Below are positions 22,377-31,136 of a DNA stretch of 33,417 bases, piece after piece (the first letter of the stretch is position 1; each line of letters starts with the position of its first letter). A program made the position numbers and the translations under genes. The stretch is from positions 1-33,417 of the forward strand of contig JADHLF010000027.1 in NCBI GenBank assembly GCA_016780825.1, given 5' to 3'. The notes beneath the pieces are model-generated. The model made no database searches, had not been told where the DNA came from, and saw nothing but the letters and a program-made list of their open reading frames with translations. This DNA is from Planktomarina sp. Lineage in GTDB: Bacteria > Pseudomonadota > Alphaproteobacteria > Rhodobacterales > Rhodobacteraceae.

Positions 22377-24623
22377 ATGGTCCAAACCTCCGAGAGCGAA
22401 AGCCGCAAACTCCTTGGCGCCCTGCGCGATGCCATGGCCGAAGACTCAGCCGGTCAAGCGCGGCTTGACAAGATCGTGCAGCTGATTGCCAGCTCGATGC
22501 GCTCACAGGTTTGCTCAATCTACCTCTTTCGCGATCAAGAGACATTGGAGCTTTGCGCCACGGAAGGCTTGAAGGCCGCCGCGGTTCACCAAACGCGTAT
22601 GCGTATCGGCGAAGGGCTTGTGGGCCGCGTGGCCCGCTTCAACCAGGTCATCAATACCGCCGACGCCCCCTCAGCCAAGGGCTTTCGCTTCATGGCGGAA
22701 ACCGGCGAGGAAATCTATTCCTCCTTTCTGGGCGTTCCCATTCAGCGCCTCGGCGACTCGCTTGGGGTCTTGGTCGTTCAATCAAAAGAGGCCCGAGAAT
22801 TTTCCGCCGATGAAGTTTACGCGCTAGAGGTCGTGGCCATGGTCTTGGCGGAGATGACCGAATTGGGCGCCTTTGTCGGCGATGGCGATGCGCTCTCTGC
22901 CCGCCACCAAAAACCTGTGATGTTTAAAGCCAAAAGCGCGCAGGATGGTGTGGCCGAAGGTCTGGTCTATCTGCATGAGCCGCGGGTCGTTGTCACCAAT
23001 CCCATTGCCGATGATCCCGAGGTTGAAACCCAGCGCCTCGAGGCGGCGCTTGATCGCCTGCGCATTTCCGTCGACCAAATGCTCTCCAATGCGCGCAGCG
23101 GTGATGCCGAGCAACTGGAAGTCCTGGAAGCCTACCGCCTCTTTGCCAATTCCAAAGGATGGCGGCGGCGTATGGAGGAAGACATACAACGGGGCCTCTC
23201 CGCTGAGGCCGCGGTCGAAAAAGAACAATCGGCCGCCCGCAGCCGCATAGGGCAGTCGAAAGATGCCTATCTGCGCGAGCGCCTGCATGACTTGGACGAC
23301 CTCTCCAACCGTCTGTTGCGCCTGCTCACCGGACAGGGCAGCGATACGGGCGCAGAAGTGCCGCCCAACCCGATCCTCGTGGCGCGCAATATTGGCCCGG
23401 GTGAATTGCTCGACTATGGCCGCAGCCTGCGCGGGATTGTGCTGGAGGAGGGATCTGTCGGCTCCCATGCGGCCATTGTCGCCAGAGCGCTGGCCATACC
23501 GCTGCTCATTCGCGCCAAGGGCATTGTGACCGAGGCACTCAACGGTGACGCAATCATGATTGATGGCGATCAGGGCTATGTGCACCTGCGCCCGGATGAA
23601 GGCGTGCAAAAGGCCGTGCGCGATAAAATCGCGATGATGCGTCAGCAGGCGGATCGCTATGTCGAACTGCGCGACAAGCCGGCAGAGGCCAAATGCGGCA
23701 CGGTCGTGCAATTGCTCATGAATGCCGGCCTCATGGCCGATCTGCCCTCCCTGCCCAATTCTGGTGCCGAGGGGGTGGGGTTGTTTCGCACGGAATTGCA
23801 GTTTCTGGCGCAAAACCAGATGCCCAAACGCGCCGAATTGGTCTCGCAATACACACGGGTGGTCGACGCCGCTGAGGGGCGCAAAGTGGTGTTTCGCACG
23901 CTGGATATCGGCTCTGACAAGGTGCTGCCCTATATGGTGCCACAAGATGAGCCAAACCCGGCCATGGGCTGGCGCGCCATTCGGGTGGGGCTGGATAAGC
24001 CCGGGATTTTGCGCATGCAGCTGCAAGCGCTGCTGCGGGCCACGGCGGGGCGAGACCTTTGGGTCATGTTCCCCTTTATCGCACAATTTGACGAGTTTCG
24101 CGGCGCCTTGGCCGAGCTGGAGCGGGCCAAGGCCCGCGAGATCAAACTGGGCCACATGCTGCCGACACATATTCATGTCGGCGCCATGCTCGAGACCCCC
24201 TCTTTGGCCTTTGCGCCAGACCAGTTTTTCAAAGAGGTCGATTTCCTCTCCATCGGCGGCAATGACCTGAAACAATTTTTCTTTGCAGCCGACCGCGAGA
24301 ATGAGCGGGTGCGCCGGCGCTATGACACGCTGAACACCAGCTTTCTGAACTTTCTGGAGCAAATCGCCACCCGCGCGCGCAACAGCCAGACCCATCTGTC
24401 CTTTTGCGGCGAGGATGCGGGCAGACCGCTGGAGGCGGCTTGTTTTGCCGCTCTGGGCATCGGCACCCTCTCCATGCGCCCGGCCTCCGTCGCACCGGTC
24501 AAACACCTGATCCGGCGGATCAATCTCAAAGAGTTAAAGACCGTCATTGATGCGGCCCGCGCGGCGGGCCATCAGTCGGTGCGTGGCCCTGTGACCGAAT
24601 GGATAAAGAGCGGCGCGCAGTGA
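22377..24623 (+). CDS. ptsP: Phosphoenolpyruvate-protein phosphotransferase PtsP (EI-Ntr)
   Basis: This 748-residue protein is Enzyme I of the nitrogen-related phosphotransferase system. A GAF domain covers about residues 25-165. The EI N-terminal part carries the phospho-acceptor His364 in GSVGSHAAIVARALAIP. The PEP-binding barrel has FRTLDIGSDKVLPY, GGNDLKQFFFA and the CGEDAGRP motif with the active-site cysteine. It takes phosphate from PEP and passes it to NPr (PtsO) and EIIA-Ntr (PtsN), a regulatory cascade without sugar uptake. The gene sits 14 nt behind lysC and converges on the TIR gene with 32 nt between stops. Confidence 0.95.
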   Translation: MVQTSESESRKLLGALRDAMAEDSAGQARLDKIVQLIASSMRSQVCSIYLFRDQETLELCATEGLKAAAVHQTRMRIGEGLVGRVARFNQVINTADAPSAKGFRFMAETGEEIYSSFLGVPIQRLGDSLGVLVVQSKEAREFSADEVYALEVVAMVLAEMTELGAFVGDGDALSARHQKPVMFKAKSAQDGVAEGLVYLHEPRVVVTNPIADDPEVETQRLEAALDRLRISVDQMLSNARSGDAEQLEVLEAYRLFANSKGWRRRMEEDIQRGLSAEAAVEKEQSAARSRIGQSKDAYLRERLHDLDDLSNRLLRLLTGQGSDTGAEVPPNPILVARNIGPGELLDYGRSLRGIVLEEGSVGSHAAIVARALAIPLLIRAKGIVTEALNGDAIMIDGDQGYVHLRPDEGVQKAVRDKIAMMRQQADRYVELRDKPAEAKCGTVVQLLMNAGLMADLPSLPNSGAEGVGLFRTELQFLAQNQMPKRAELVSQYTRVVDAAEGRKVVFRTLDIGSDKVLPYMVPQDEPNPAMGWRAIRVGLDKPGILRMQLQALLRATAGRDLWVMFPFIAQFDEFRGALAELERAKAREIKLGHMLPTHIHVGAMLETPSLAFAPDQFFKEVDFLSIGGNDLKQFFFAADRENERVRRRYDTLNTSFLNFLEQIATRARNSQTHLSFCGEDAGRPLEAACFAALGIGTLSMRPASVAPVKHLIRRINLKELKTVIDAARAAGHQSVRGPVTEWIKSGAQ

Positions 24624-24655
24624 CCAAGGCGGCGGCGCCACGCCGCGAAATTCTG

Positions 24656-26464
24656 TTAAAAAATCTTCAAGAGCTTGTCGAGAATTGCGTTAAATTGCGC
24701 CAAAACGTGATGCGCAGCGGTTGGATCGCCGATAACTGCGGTCGTAAGACCGGCCGCGACCGCAGTGGTAAATCCTGCCGCCGCCTTCGCCAAATTGACC
24801 AGCCCGCGCATGATCCGGCGATGTCTGCGATCATCCTGCGCAGCATCGAAGTGGCGTTGAGACAATGAGTCCTTAAGGTCCGCATCAAGATCCTTGAAAT
24901 ATTCCGCAACCTCAGGGTCTGCGATGTCGCCCAATTTCGGATCTGAAATTGCCTCTTGCAATTGCTCCTCAATCGCCGCCGCATCCGCTGTGCCCGATGC
25001 CAAAGGCTCAGGGCCAATGGCGCCGGGAGAGCCAGCAGGCGGCTGCTCAGGCTGGAGATATTTGCGCATCTTGGCATGGTGCTCAAAAAGTATTGTGACA
25101 TCGTCTATGAGACTGTCGCCCCAGGCCTCTTCTCCCGTCTCACCCTTCATGTTTTTGATGCGGCGCACGGCGTTTTCATGCTTATACCAATTGTCACTTT
25201 TCTCGCTAAGAACTGTCGCATATTGGGACAGTCTGAGGCTCAATGCACCCACATCAAAGTTATAATTGCGCGCGGAAAAATCTGCCTGAATGTCCCCAAT
25301 GAGCTCTATGGAGGCCGCGCGCAGGTCCTCCAGATCTTTGGGATTATGCGCCGGCGGCGGCCTGTTGAGCGGCCTATCCCCGAACATCAGCTTGCCGTTC
25401 CGCGTTTCAAATTCAACCGCGGAGGCGGTGATCAATTGCTGTTTCACCTTTGCGTCATCAGGATCCAATTTTTGCTTGAGCGCCGCGAGCAAGCGTGAAC
25501 TTTCCAGCGTATCGGACCGGCGATCCCAATGGGTCAGATCGGCATATTGAAACTCGCCAAAGCCATGGGGCAGCGGCGCGCTGTCAAGCCTGGCATGCAG
25601 CAGCTTGCCTCCGCCTTTTCCAACTTCGGCCTCCTCAATAACACTGTCGGAATTCACGCTCTGCTCGGTCCAGAGCGTGAGAACCGCCTGACACTCCGCC
25701 AACTTGTCTGTGATTTGATCGCGCCACTTATCGCCCGGCGCGATATCATCATCCCACCAGATGTTGATATCATGGGCTCGCAAATAGTGAACGATCTCAG
25801 CCACTTCTGCTTTATTGGCATGGGCATAGGAAATAAATACGAAAGGCGCCTCGGGATAAACCGGCACCGCCGCCTCCCCCGACAGCTCGGGCCAGTGCTC
25901 CGGATAGGTGAGATGAGCTGGTATGATCACCCCTCGATCCCCGGTCATGCCGTCGAGCTGCTTCTGCGTCAAACCTTTGACCTCGCTGAGATCCGTAAAC
26001 GCCCTTTCGCCCTCATCATTGATCAATGTCCAGCAGTCTGCCCGCCACAAGTTCGCCCGCGATAAGTCCGCCCGGCTCAGTCTCGCCCCCCGAAGCTCCG
26101 CCCCATTCAGGGCCGCCCCCCTCAAATCCGCCTCGAGAAGGTTTGCCTGCGACAAGTTCGCATACCCAAGGTCCGCCCGCAGCAGGACCGCCCCCACAAG
26201 GTTCGCCTGGCTAAGGTTCACCTCCCACAGGTTCGCCCTCACCAGGTTCGCCCCCCACAGGTCCACCCGCCGCAGGTTCGCCAACCGCAGGTCCGCCCGA
26301 AACAGATCCGACCCCCGAAGGTCCGCGCCAATAAGGTTCGCCTCCATCAAGTTCAAGTCCCGCAGATCCGCCCCAGACAAATCGATCTTGTCCACCGTTT
26401 GGGCATATTGGTTCCACACCTCAACGCCTTGCCTCAAGAGCTCGACCTGTTTGGGATCTGCCAT
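24656..26464 (-). CDS. Pentapeptide-repeat / TIR-domain protein with unrecognised helical C-terminus
   Basis: This 602-residue protein has three parts. Residues 27-143 are about 23 pentapeptide repeats of A(D/N)Lxx type, forming a right-handed beta helix. Residues about 206-315 are a TIR domain: PFVFISYAHANKAEVAEIV, then INIWWDDDIAPGDKWRD, LTLWTEQSVNSDSVIEEAEV and a closing LPHGFGEFQYADLTHW. Glu277 or Glu278 sits where TIR NADases keep their catalytic glutamate, although the usual preceding Trp is replaced by Ser. Residues about 320-602 are mostly helical and unrecognised, with a Pro-rich linker near 475-490 and an Ala/Thr-rich hydrophobic stretch at 554-579. It stands alone between ptsP and a GNAT gene, behind an AT-rich leader. 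A role in signalling or phage defence by NAD+ hydrolysis is an inference. Confidence 0.85.
   Translation of the reverse strand: MADPKQVELLRQGVEVWNQYAQTVDKIDLSGADLRDLNLMEANLIGADLRGSDLFRADLRLANLRRVDLWGANLVRANLWEVNLSQANLVGAVLLRADLGYANLSQANLLEADLRGAALNGAELRGARLSRADLSRANLWRADCWTLINDEGERAFTDLSEVKGLTQKQLDGMTGDRGVIIPAHLTYPEHWPELSGEAAVPVYPEAPFVFISYAHANKAEVAEIVHYLRAHDINIWWDDDIAPGDKWRDQITDKLAECQAVLTLWTEQSVNSDSVIEEAEVGKGGGKLLHARLDSAPLPHGFGEFQYADLTHWDRRSDTLESSRLLAALKQKLDPDDAKVKQQLITASAVEFETRNGKLMFGDRPLNRPPPAHNPKDLEDLRAASIELIGDIQADFSARNYNFDVGALSLRLSQYATVLSEKSDNWYKHENAVRRIKNMKGETGEEAWGDSLIDDVTILFEHHAKMRKYLQPEQPPAGSPGAIGPEPLASGTADAAAIEEQLQEAISDPKLGDIADPEVAEYFKDLDADLKDSLSQRHFDAAQDDRRHRRIMRGLVNLAKAAAGFTTAVAAGLTTAVIGDPTAAHHVLAQFNAILDKLLKIF
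26036..26386 (-). repeat. 15-bp-periodic coding repeat (pentapeptide region of the TIR gene)
   Basis: The DNA repeats with a 15-bp period, visible on the plus strand as recurring AGGTTCGCC and AGGTCCGCC blocks, and encodes about 23 A(D/N)LxX units. Adjacent units are close at DNA level, so gain or loss of units by slippage is easy. The periodicity also opens long but non-coding frames on the opposite strand. Confidence 0.85.
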
Positions 26465-26625
26465 AATCCTGCCTTTATTAAATATAATCCGTCAAAATTT
26501 TTGATCTTTTAACATATTTTACAGATAGATGAAATGGATTTTGGGCCAGGGCGCGCATGATTTGAGCCGATCGTTGACGCCGAGTGTTCCGCCGGGCTGG
26601 GCAGGCTGCGGGGTCCTATGGAGGC

Positions 26626-27126
26626 CTATGGCTCGGCCTGCGACGGGGCGCGCGTGACCTTGCCCTGCACCCCATCCCAAGCCCCCGGTGCCAAGGACAT
26701 GCCCAGAATGCGTTTGGGGTTGGTGGGTGGTGGCATTTCAACGCCGCTGAGTGGGCGAAATCCAAATCTTTGGTAATAGGGTGCATCCCCCACCAGCAGC
26801 ACCCGGTTCCACCCAAGACCGGGCGCCAGGGCCACGCTTTCGCGAATCAAATAGCCCCCCAGTCCCTCGCCCTGCCGGGTTGGGTGGACGGCAATGGGCC
26901 CCAGCAAGAGCGCAGGACGCTCCGCGACGCAGACCGGCCAATAGCGAATGGCACCGGCCAGAATACCATCTGGATCCCGCGCCACCTGTGACAGGGCGGC
27001 AATCGGCGGCGTGCCCTCGCGCAAACGATAGGAAGACAAAGCCTCCCGGCCCGGAGCAAAGCACAAATCATAGAGCGCTTCGACTTCCCACCAATCTGCT
27101 TCTGTCTCGCGGTTTAAATGAAACAC
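26626..27126 (-). CDS. GNAT family N-acetyltransferase (YhbS-like)
   Basis: The 166-residue protein is a single-domain GNAT enzyme that transfers an acetyl group from acetyl-CoA. The CoA-binding motif A is LLLGPIAVHPTRQGEGLGGY (pattern Q/RxxGxG/A), followed by LLVGDAPYYQRFGFRP, which is characteristic of the YhbS/predicted-acetyltransferase branch. The substrate is unknown. It starts at a GTG at 27126 with an AGAGGA site about 8 nt upstream, and diverges from the flavin reductase gene by 72 nt. It is upstream of the TIR gene on the same strand, with a 161-nt AT-rich gap. Confidence 0.88.
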   Translation of the reverse strand: MFHLNRETEADWWEVEALYDLCFAPGREALSSYRLREGTPPIAALSQVARDPDGILAGAIRYWPVCVAERPALLLGPIAVHPTRQGEGLGGYLIRESVALAPGLGWNRVLLVGDAPYYQRFGFRPLSGVEMPPPTNPKRILGMSLAPGAWDGVQGKVTRAPSQAEP

Positions 27127-27198
27127 CGCCCGGTCCTCTTTCCTTTTGCAACTGGCCTAACACGCGGTTACGCTCCGCGCAAACCCAGAGGAGAACAT

Positions 27199-27804
27199 AT
27201 GTTTTATCGTCCCGAAGAGGGTCACGGCCTGCCCCATAATCCGTTTAATGCCATCGTTACCCCGCGGCCCATCGGTTGGATCTCAACCCAGGATGCCGCG
27301 GGCGGGCGCAACCTGGCGCCCTATTCGTTTTTCAACGCCGTGGCCTATGTGCCGCCGCAAGTGATGTTTGCATCCACCGGCGCAAAGCCCGATCAGGATG
27401 GCACAAAGGACAGCGTCAGCAATATCCGCGAAACGGGGGTGTTTTGTGTCAATATTGTTGAATTCGCAATGTTGGACGCGATGAATGCCTCCTCGGCCAG
27501 CCTTGGCAAGCAAGTGGATGAGTTTGCCCATGCGGGTCTTGAGGCCGTGGCCTGCGAAACCATCACAGGGTTTCGTGTTGGCGCCGCGCCTGCCAGCCTT
27601 GAGTGCAAGGTGACGCAGATCATCCCCCTGGCCGGGCCGGCAAATTTTGCCGTCTTCGGGGAGGTGACCGGCGTGCATATGCGCGACGATTGTCTGGTGG
27701 ATGGCCTGTTTGATGTGAAAAAATTCAAGCCATTGGCGCGTTTGGGCTATAAAGATTACACCGTGGTGGACGATACCTTTGCACTGAGCCGCCCGGACGA
27801 TTGA
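27199..27804 (+). CDS. Flavin reductase family protein (FMN-binding split barrel)
   Basis: The 201-residue protein belongs to the flavin-reductase-like FMN-binding split-barrel family: NPFNAIVTPRPIGWISTQDA, then LAPYSFFNAVAYVPPQVMFA and SNIRETGVFCVNIV. Such proteins bind FMN and reduce flavin with NAD(P)H or act as unknown flavin oxidoreductases; partner and substrate are not evident. The ATG at 27199 has an AGAGGAGAA ribosome-binding site; the open frame reaches back to 27118, but that overlaps the divergent GNAT start and is not family sequence. Confidence 0.87.
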   Translation: MFYRPEEGHGLPHNPFNAIVTPRPIGWISTQDAAGGRNLAPYSFFNAVAYVPPQVMFASTGAKPDQDGTKDSVSNIRETGVFCVNIVEFAMLDAMNASSASLGKQVDEFAHAGLEAVACETITGFRVGAAPASLECKVTQIIPLAGPANFAVFGEVTGVHMRDDCLVDGLFDVKKFKPLARLGYKDYTVVDDTFALSRPDD

Positions 27805-27830
27805 TCCGGGCCGCCGGGCTGGTTTTGGCC

Positions 27831-29462
27831 CTAATGTCCGGCGGATAAAATGCCCGTGCGAACGCCGTAATCGGCCGCGATTTGATAATCGGGGTCATCG
27901 TCACTGTCGACGATCAGATGCCCGGCCTTGCTCAGAAGATAATGGCAATCTTTGCTCAGGTGGCGCAGTTGAATGCGCTTGCCTGCCTCTTCATATTTCA
28001 AGGCCAATGTCTCAATCGCCTGCAATGCCGATTGATCCGCCACCCGGCTGTCGGCAAAATCGACGATCACGGTCTGGGGATCCTCAAATGGGGTAAACAG
28101 CTCTGAAAACCCCTCGGTTGAGCCAAAAAATAACGGGCCGCGGATTTTGTAAACCTTGGTGCCATCACTCTCAATCGCGCGGTTTGCATGGATGCGGGTG
28201 GCATTTTGCCAAGCATAGGCCAGGGCTGAGACAATCACCCCAACCACAACCGCGATGGCCAGATCGGTCATCACCGTCACAGCGGTCACCAAAATGATCA
28301 CAAAAGCATCCGTGAGCGGCACTTTGCGCATGATCATCAAACTGTTCCAAGCAAATGTGCCGATCACCACCATGAACATCACACCCACCAGGGCAGCCAG
28401 CGGAATTTGTTCGATCAAGGGCGAGGCCACGACAATGAAGGCCAGCAAGAACAGCGCCGCAGCGATGCCCGCAATCCGCGTGCGCCCGCCAGATTTCACA
28501 TTGATCATCGACTGACCAATCATAGCGCAGCCGCCCATCCCACCGAAGAATCCGGTGACGGTATTGGCGATGCCCTGGGCAATGCTCTCCTGGCTCGCAC
28601 CCCCGCGCTTATTGGTGATGTCCCCCACGAGATTAAGCGTCAGCAGGCTTTCAATAAGGCCAATGGCGGCCAGAATACCCGCATAGGGCAGGATGATCCA
28701 AAAGGTTTGCCAGGTCAGCGGCACGCTGGGGATATGAAACCGCGGCAAGCCACCCTCAATACTGGCCAAATCGCCAACGCGCGGCACATCAATGCCAAAG
28801 GCAATCACAATCACCGCCACAATGCCAATCCCTGCCAAGGGGGCCGGAACTGCTTTGGTCAGCTTGGGCATGCCCCAGACGATCACCATGGTCAGCGCAA
28901 CCAGCCCCAGCATGACCAAGAGCGGAAGGCCCGACAGCCACTCCCCGCTCGACATGCCCTGCCCAGTATTCACCACAGAACCCGGCACTTTAAACTGGGT
29001 CATCTGCGCAAGGAAAATGACAATCGCCAAACCATTCACGAAGCCCAGCATCACCGGATGCGGCACAAGGCGGATGAATTTGCCCCATTTCATGAGGCCA
29101 ACAAAAATCTGAATAAGCCCCATCAGCACCACAGTTGCAAAAAGATATTCAACCCCGTGCTGCGCCACGAGCGCCACCATGACCACCGCCAGAGCGCCGG
29201 TTGCACCGGAAATCATACCGGGGCGGCCACCGATCAAGGCGGTGATGAGGCCAACGATGAAGGCGGCATAGAGCCCGACCAAAGGGTGCACCCCAGCGAC
29301 AAAGGCAAAGGCCACCGCCTCAGGCACCAGCGCCAAAGCCACGGTAAGCCCGGCCAACAGCTCGATACGAATACGGCCTGGGGTCAACGGCTCCCCGGCG
29401 CTCAAATTAAAATTGGCAAAAGAAGATTTGACCGCCGATGCAGCCAATGAAACACGAGACAT
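27831..29462 (-). CDS. SulP family anion transporter with STAS domain
   Basis: This 543-residue inner-membrane protein is a SulP (SLC26-like) transporter. The N-terminal signature ELLAGLTVALALVPEAVAFA begins the first helices, about 12-14 membrane segments follow, and a cytoplasmic STAS domain covers residues about 430-520 (VIVDFADSRVADQSALQAIE). The substrate may be sulfate, bicarbonate or a dicarboxylate. It lies alone, with only a flavin reductase convergent at its 3' end and mtnP divergent 182 nt away, so context does not decide. Confidence 0.9.
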   Translation of the reverse strand: MSRVSLAASAVKSSFANFNLSAGEPLTPGRIRIELLAGLTVALALVPEAVAFAFVAGVHPLVGLYAAFIVGLITALIGGRPGMISGATGALAVVMVALVAQHGVEYLFATVVLMGLIQIFVGLMKWGKFIRLVPHPVMLGFVNGLAIVIFLAQMTQFKVPGSVVNTGQGMSSGEWLSGLPLLVMLGLVALTMVIVWGMPKLTKAVPAPLAGIGIVAVIVIAFGIDVPRVGDLASIEGGLPRFHIPSVPLTWQTFWIILPYAGILAAIGLIESLLTLNLVGDITNKRGGASQESIAQGIANTVTGFFGGMGGCAMIGQSMINVKSGGRTRIAGIAAALFLLAFIVVASPLIEQIPLAALVGVMFMVVIGTFAWNSLMIMRKVPLTDAFVIILVTAVTVMTDLAIAVVVGVIVSALAYAWQNATRIHANRAIESDGTKVYKIRGPLFFGSTEGFSELFTPFEDPQTVIVDFADSRVADQSALQAIETLALKYEEAGKRIQLRHLSKDCHYLLSKAGHLIVDSDDDPDYQIAADYGVRTGILSAGH

Positions 29463-29644
29463 GATGGAAACCTTTTCGTCGAACAGTCGAACCTTTGCCG
29501 CGTCATATCATATTTTTCGCGGAGGTCACGGAATTCTTAATAAATGGCGACATTTTGAACCCTTTGGCGCGGTCTGCGACTGGCGTGGCGCCCCAAAACA
29601 TGTAACAAAATGAGGACACTTCGGCATTTTTAGGGAGGCAAGCG

Positions 29645-30520
29645 ATGAGCAAAACAAAAATTGGTGTGATTGGTGGCTCTGGGATTTATGAAATCAACGG
29701 CCTGCAAGATCCGAAATGGCAACAGGTCGAAAGTCCCTGGGGCACAGCTTCCGATGAGCTGCTCACAGGCGTGCTGGACGGCGTCGAAATGGTGTTTTTG
29801 CCGCGACACGGGCGCGGCCATGTCCATGCCCCGAGTGATGTGCCCTATCGCGCCAATATTGACGCTCTGAAGCGGCTTGGAGTCACAGATGTCATCTCTG
29901 TGAGTGCCTGTGGCTCGTTTCGCGACGCGATGGCACCGGGGCATTTTGTTATTGTGGATCAATTCATCGACCGCACGCGGCAGCGCGCCAGTTCCTTTTT
30001 CTCCCGCGGATGCGTGGGCCATGTGAGCCTCGCCCACCCAACCTGCCCCCGGCTGTCAGCGGCTTGCGCTGAGGCGGCACGGGCGGAGGGTATCACCGTT
30101 CATGAGGGCGGCACATATCTGGCGATGGAAGGGCCGCAATTTTCAACCCTGGCTGAGAGCCGCATGTACCGTGAAAGCTGGGGGGCCGATGTGATCGGGA
30201 TGACCAATATGCCCGAGGCAAAACTCGCGCGCGAAGCAGAGCTGTGCTACGCCTCTGTGGCGATGATCACCGACTATGACAGCTGGCACCCAGACCATGG
30301 GGAGGTTGATGTGACAGATATCATCAAAACCCTCATGGGCAATTCCGCACAGGCCAAGGGGATGGTGGCGCGCCTGCCGCAGCTTTTGGGCCGAGCCCGC
30401 GACGCCTGCCCGCATGGCTGCGATAGGGCGCTGGAATATGCTATTCTCACCGCACCCGAGGCCCGTGATCCGGTGTTGCTTGCCAAGCTGGATGCGGTGG
30501 CCGGGCGGGTTTTGAACTAA
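29645..30520 (+). CDS. mtnP: S-methyl-5'-thioadenosine phosphorylase
   Basis: The 291-residue enzyme cleaves methylthioadenosine with phosphate to adenine and 5-methylthioribose-1-phosphate. It begins with GVIGGSGIYE (phosphate-binding loop), has FLPRHGRGHVHAPSDVPYRA, ISVSACGSFRD, and the active-site region GTYLAMEGPQFSTLAESRMY with GMTNMPEAKLAREAEL. These residues separate MTAPs from purine nucleoside phosphorylases. AGGGAGG lies 6 nt before the ATG. Adenine phosphoribosyltransferase is encoded 85 nt downstream on the same strand, which would recycle the adenine product to AMP. Confidence 0.94.
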   Translation: MSKTKIGVIGGSGIYEINGLQDPKWQQVESPWGTASDELLTGVLDGVEMVFLPRHGRGHVHAPSDVPYRANIDALKRLGVTDVISVSACGSFRDAMAPGHFVIVDQFIDRTRQRASSFFSRGCVGHVSLAHPTCPRLSAACAEAARAEGITVHEGGTYLAMEGPQFSTLAESRMYRESWGADVIGMTNMPEAKLAREAELCYASVAMITDYDSWHPDHGEVDVTDIIKTLMGNSAQAKGMVARLPQLLGRARDACPHGCDRALEYAILTAPEARDPVLLAKLDAVAGRVLN

Positions 30521-30605
30521 GGCGCCATTATGCCGGGATCGCAAATTGGGGCTCGTTTCTGTCGCCAGAGCTGCTATGACGGGCGCGCCAGAAGAGGATT
30601 GCGCT

Positions 30606-31136
30606 ATGAAAACCGTGAAAGACTATATCCGCACCATCCCTGATTTCCCCCATGAGGGAATCATGTTCCGCGATGTCACCACGCTTTTTGCCGACCCGCG
30701 CGGCCTGCGTTTGGCGATTGATCAGCTGCTGGATCCATTTTCAGGGGTCCAGGTGGATAAAATCATTGGCCTTGAGGCGCGCGGTTTCATTCTCGGCGGT
30801 GCAATTGCCTATCAGCTTGGGAAAGGTTTTGTGCCAATCCGCAAGCAAGGCAAGCTGCCCGGCAAAACCCTGTCACAGCCCTATACGCTGGAATATGGCG
30901 AGGCGGTTATGGAAATCCATGAAGACGCCATTGAAGCGGGTGAAAAGGTTCTGGTTGTTGATGATCTTTTGGCCACTGGGGGCACTGCTGCGGCCGGTCT
31001 CAAACTTCTCGAGCGTCTCGGCGCCGATGTCATCGGATGCGCATTTATCATTGATCTGCCCGATCTTGGCGGCCGGCGTGTTCTGGAGGGGTTGGACATT
31101 CCGGTCCATTGCCTCTGCTCTTACGAAGGCCTTTAG
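30606..31136 (+). CDS. apt: Adenine phosphoribosyltransferase
   Basis: This 176-residue type-I phosphoribosyltransferase makes AMP from adenine and PRPP. The PRPP loop is VLVVDDLLATGGTAAA, and DYIRTIPDFPHEGIMFRDVT and GLEARGFILGG are APT-specific. The ATG at 30606 has AGAGGA 8 nt upstream; the frame extends to 30546 but has no family sequence there. It follows mtnP, forming an MTA-to-AMP salvage pair. Its stop codon overlaps that of the convergent GNAT gene by 4 nt. Confidence 0.95.
   Translation: MKTVKDYIRTIPDFPHEGIMFRDVTTLFADPRGLRLAIDQLLDPFSGVQVDKIIGLEARGFILGGAIAYQLGKGFVPIRKQGKLPGKTLSQPYTLEYGEAVMEIHEDAIEAGEKVLVVDDLLATGGTAAAGLKLLERLGADVIGCAFIIDLPDLGGRRVLEGLDIPVHCLCSYEGL

Noticed and set aside
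22824..24506. Minus-strand open frame of 560 codons opposite ptsP
   Set aside because: It is antisense to a complete EI-Ntr gene whose motifs are intact; the His/Gln-rich translation is typical of an antisense frame in GC-rich coding DNA.
26036..26386. CRISPR-like or tandem-repeat array
   Set aside because: The 15-bp repeats are in frame and encode regular pentapeptide units; there are no unique spacers.
25923..26504. Long plus-strand open frame of 193 codons opposite the pentapeptide region
   Set aside because: It results from the 15-bp periodicity of the minus-strand repeats; its translation is low-complexity Ser/Arg/Ala-rich, it has no ribosome-binding site and matches no family.
28407..29450. 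Plus-strand open frame of 347 codons opposite the SulP transporter
   Set aside because: The translation is rich in His, Gln, Asn and Arg, as expected opposite a hydrophobic membrane gene, and the sense frame is a full SulP-STAS protein.
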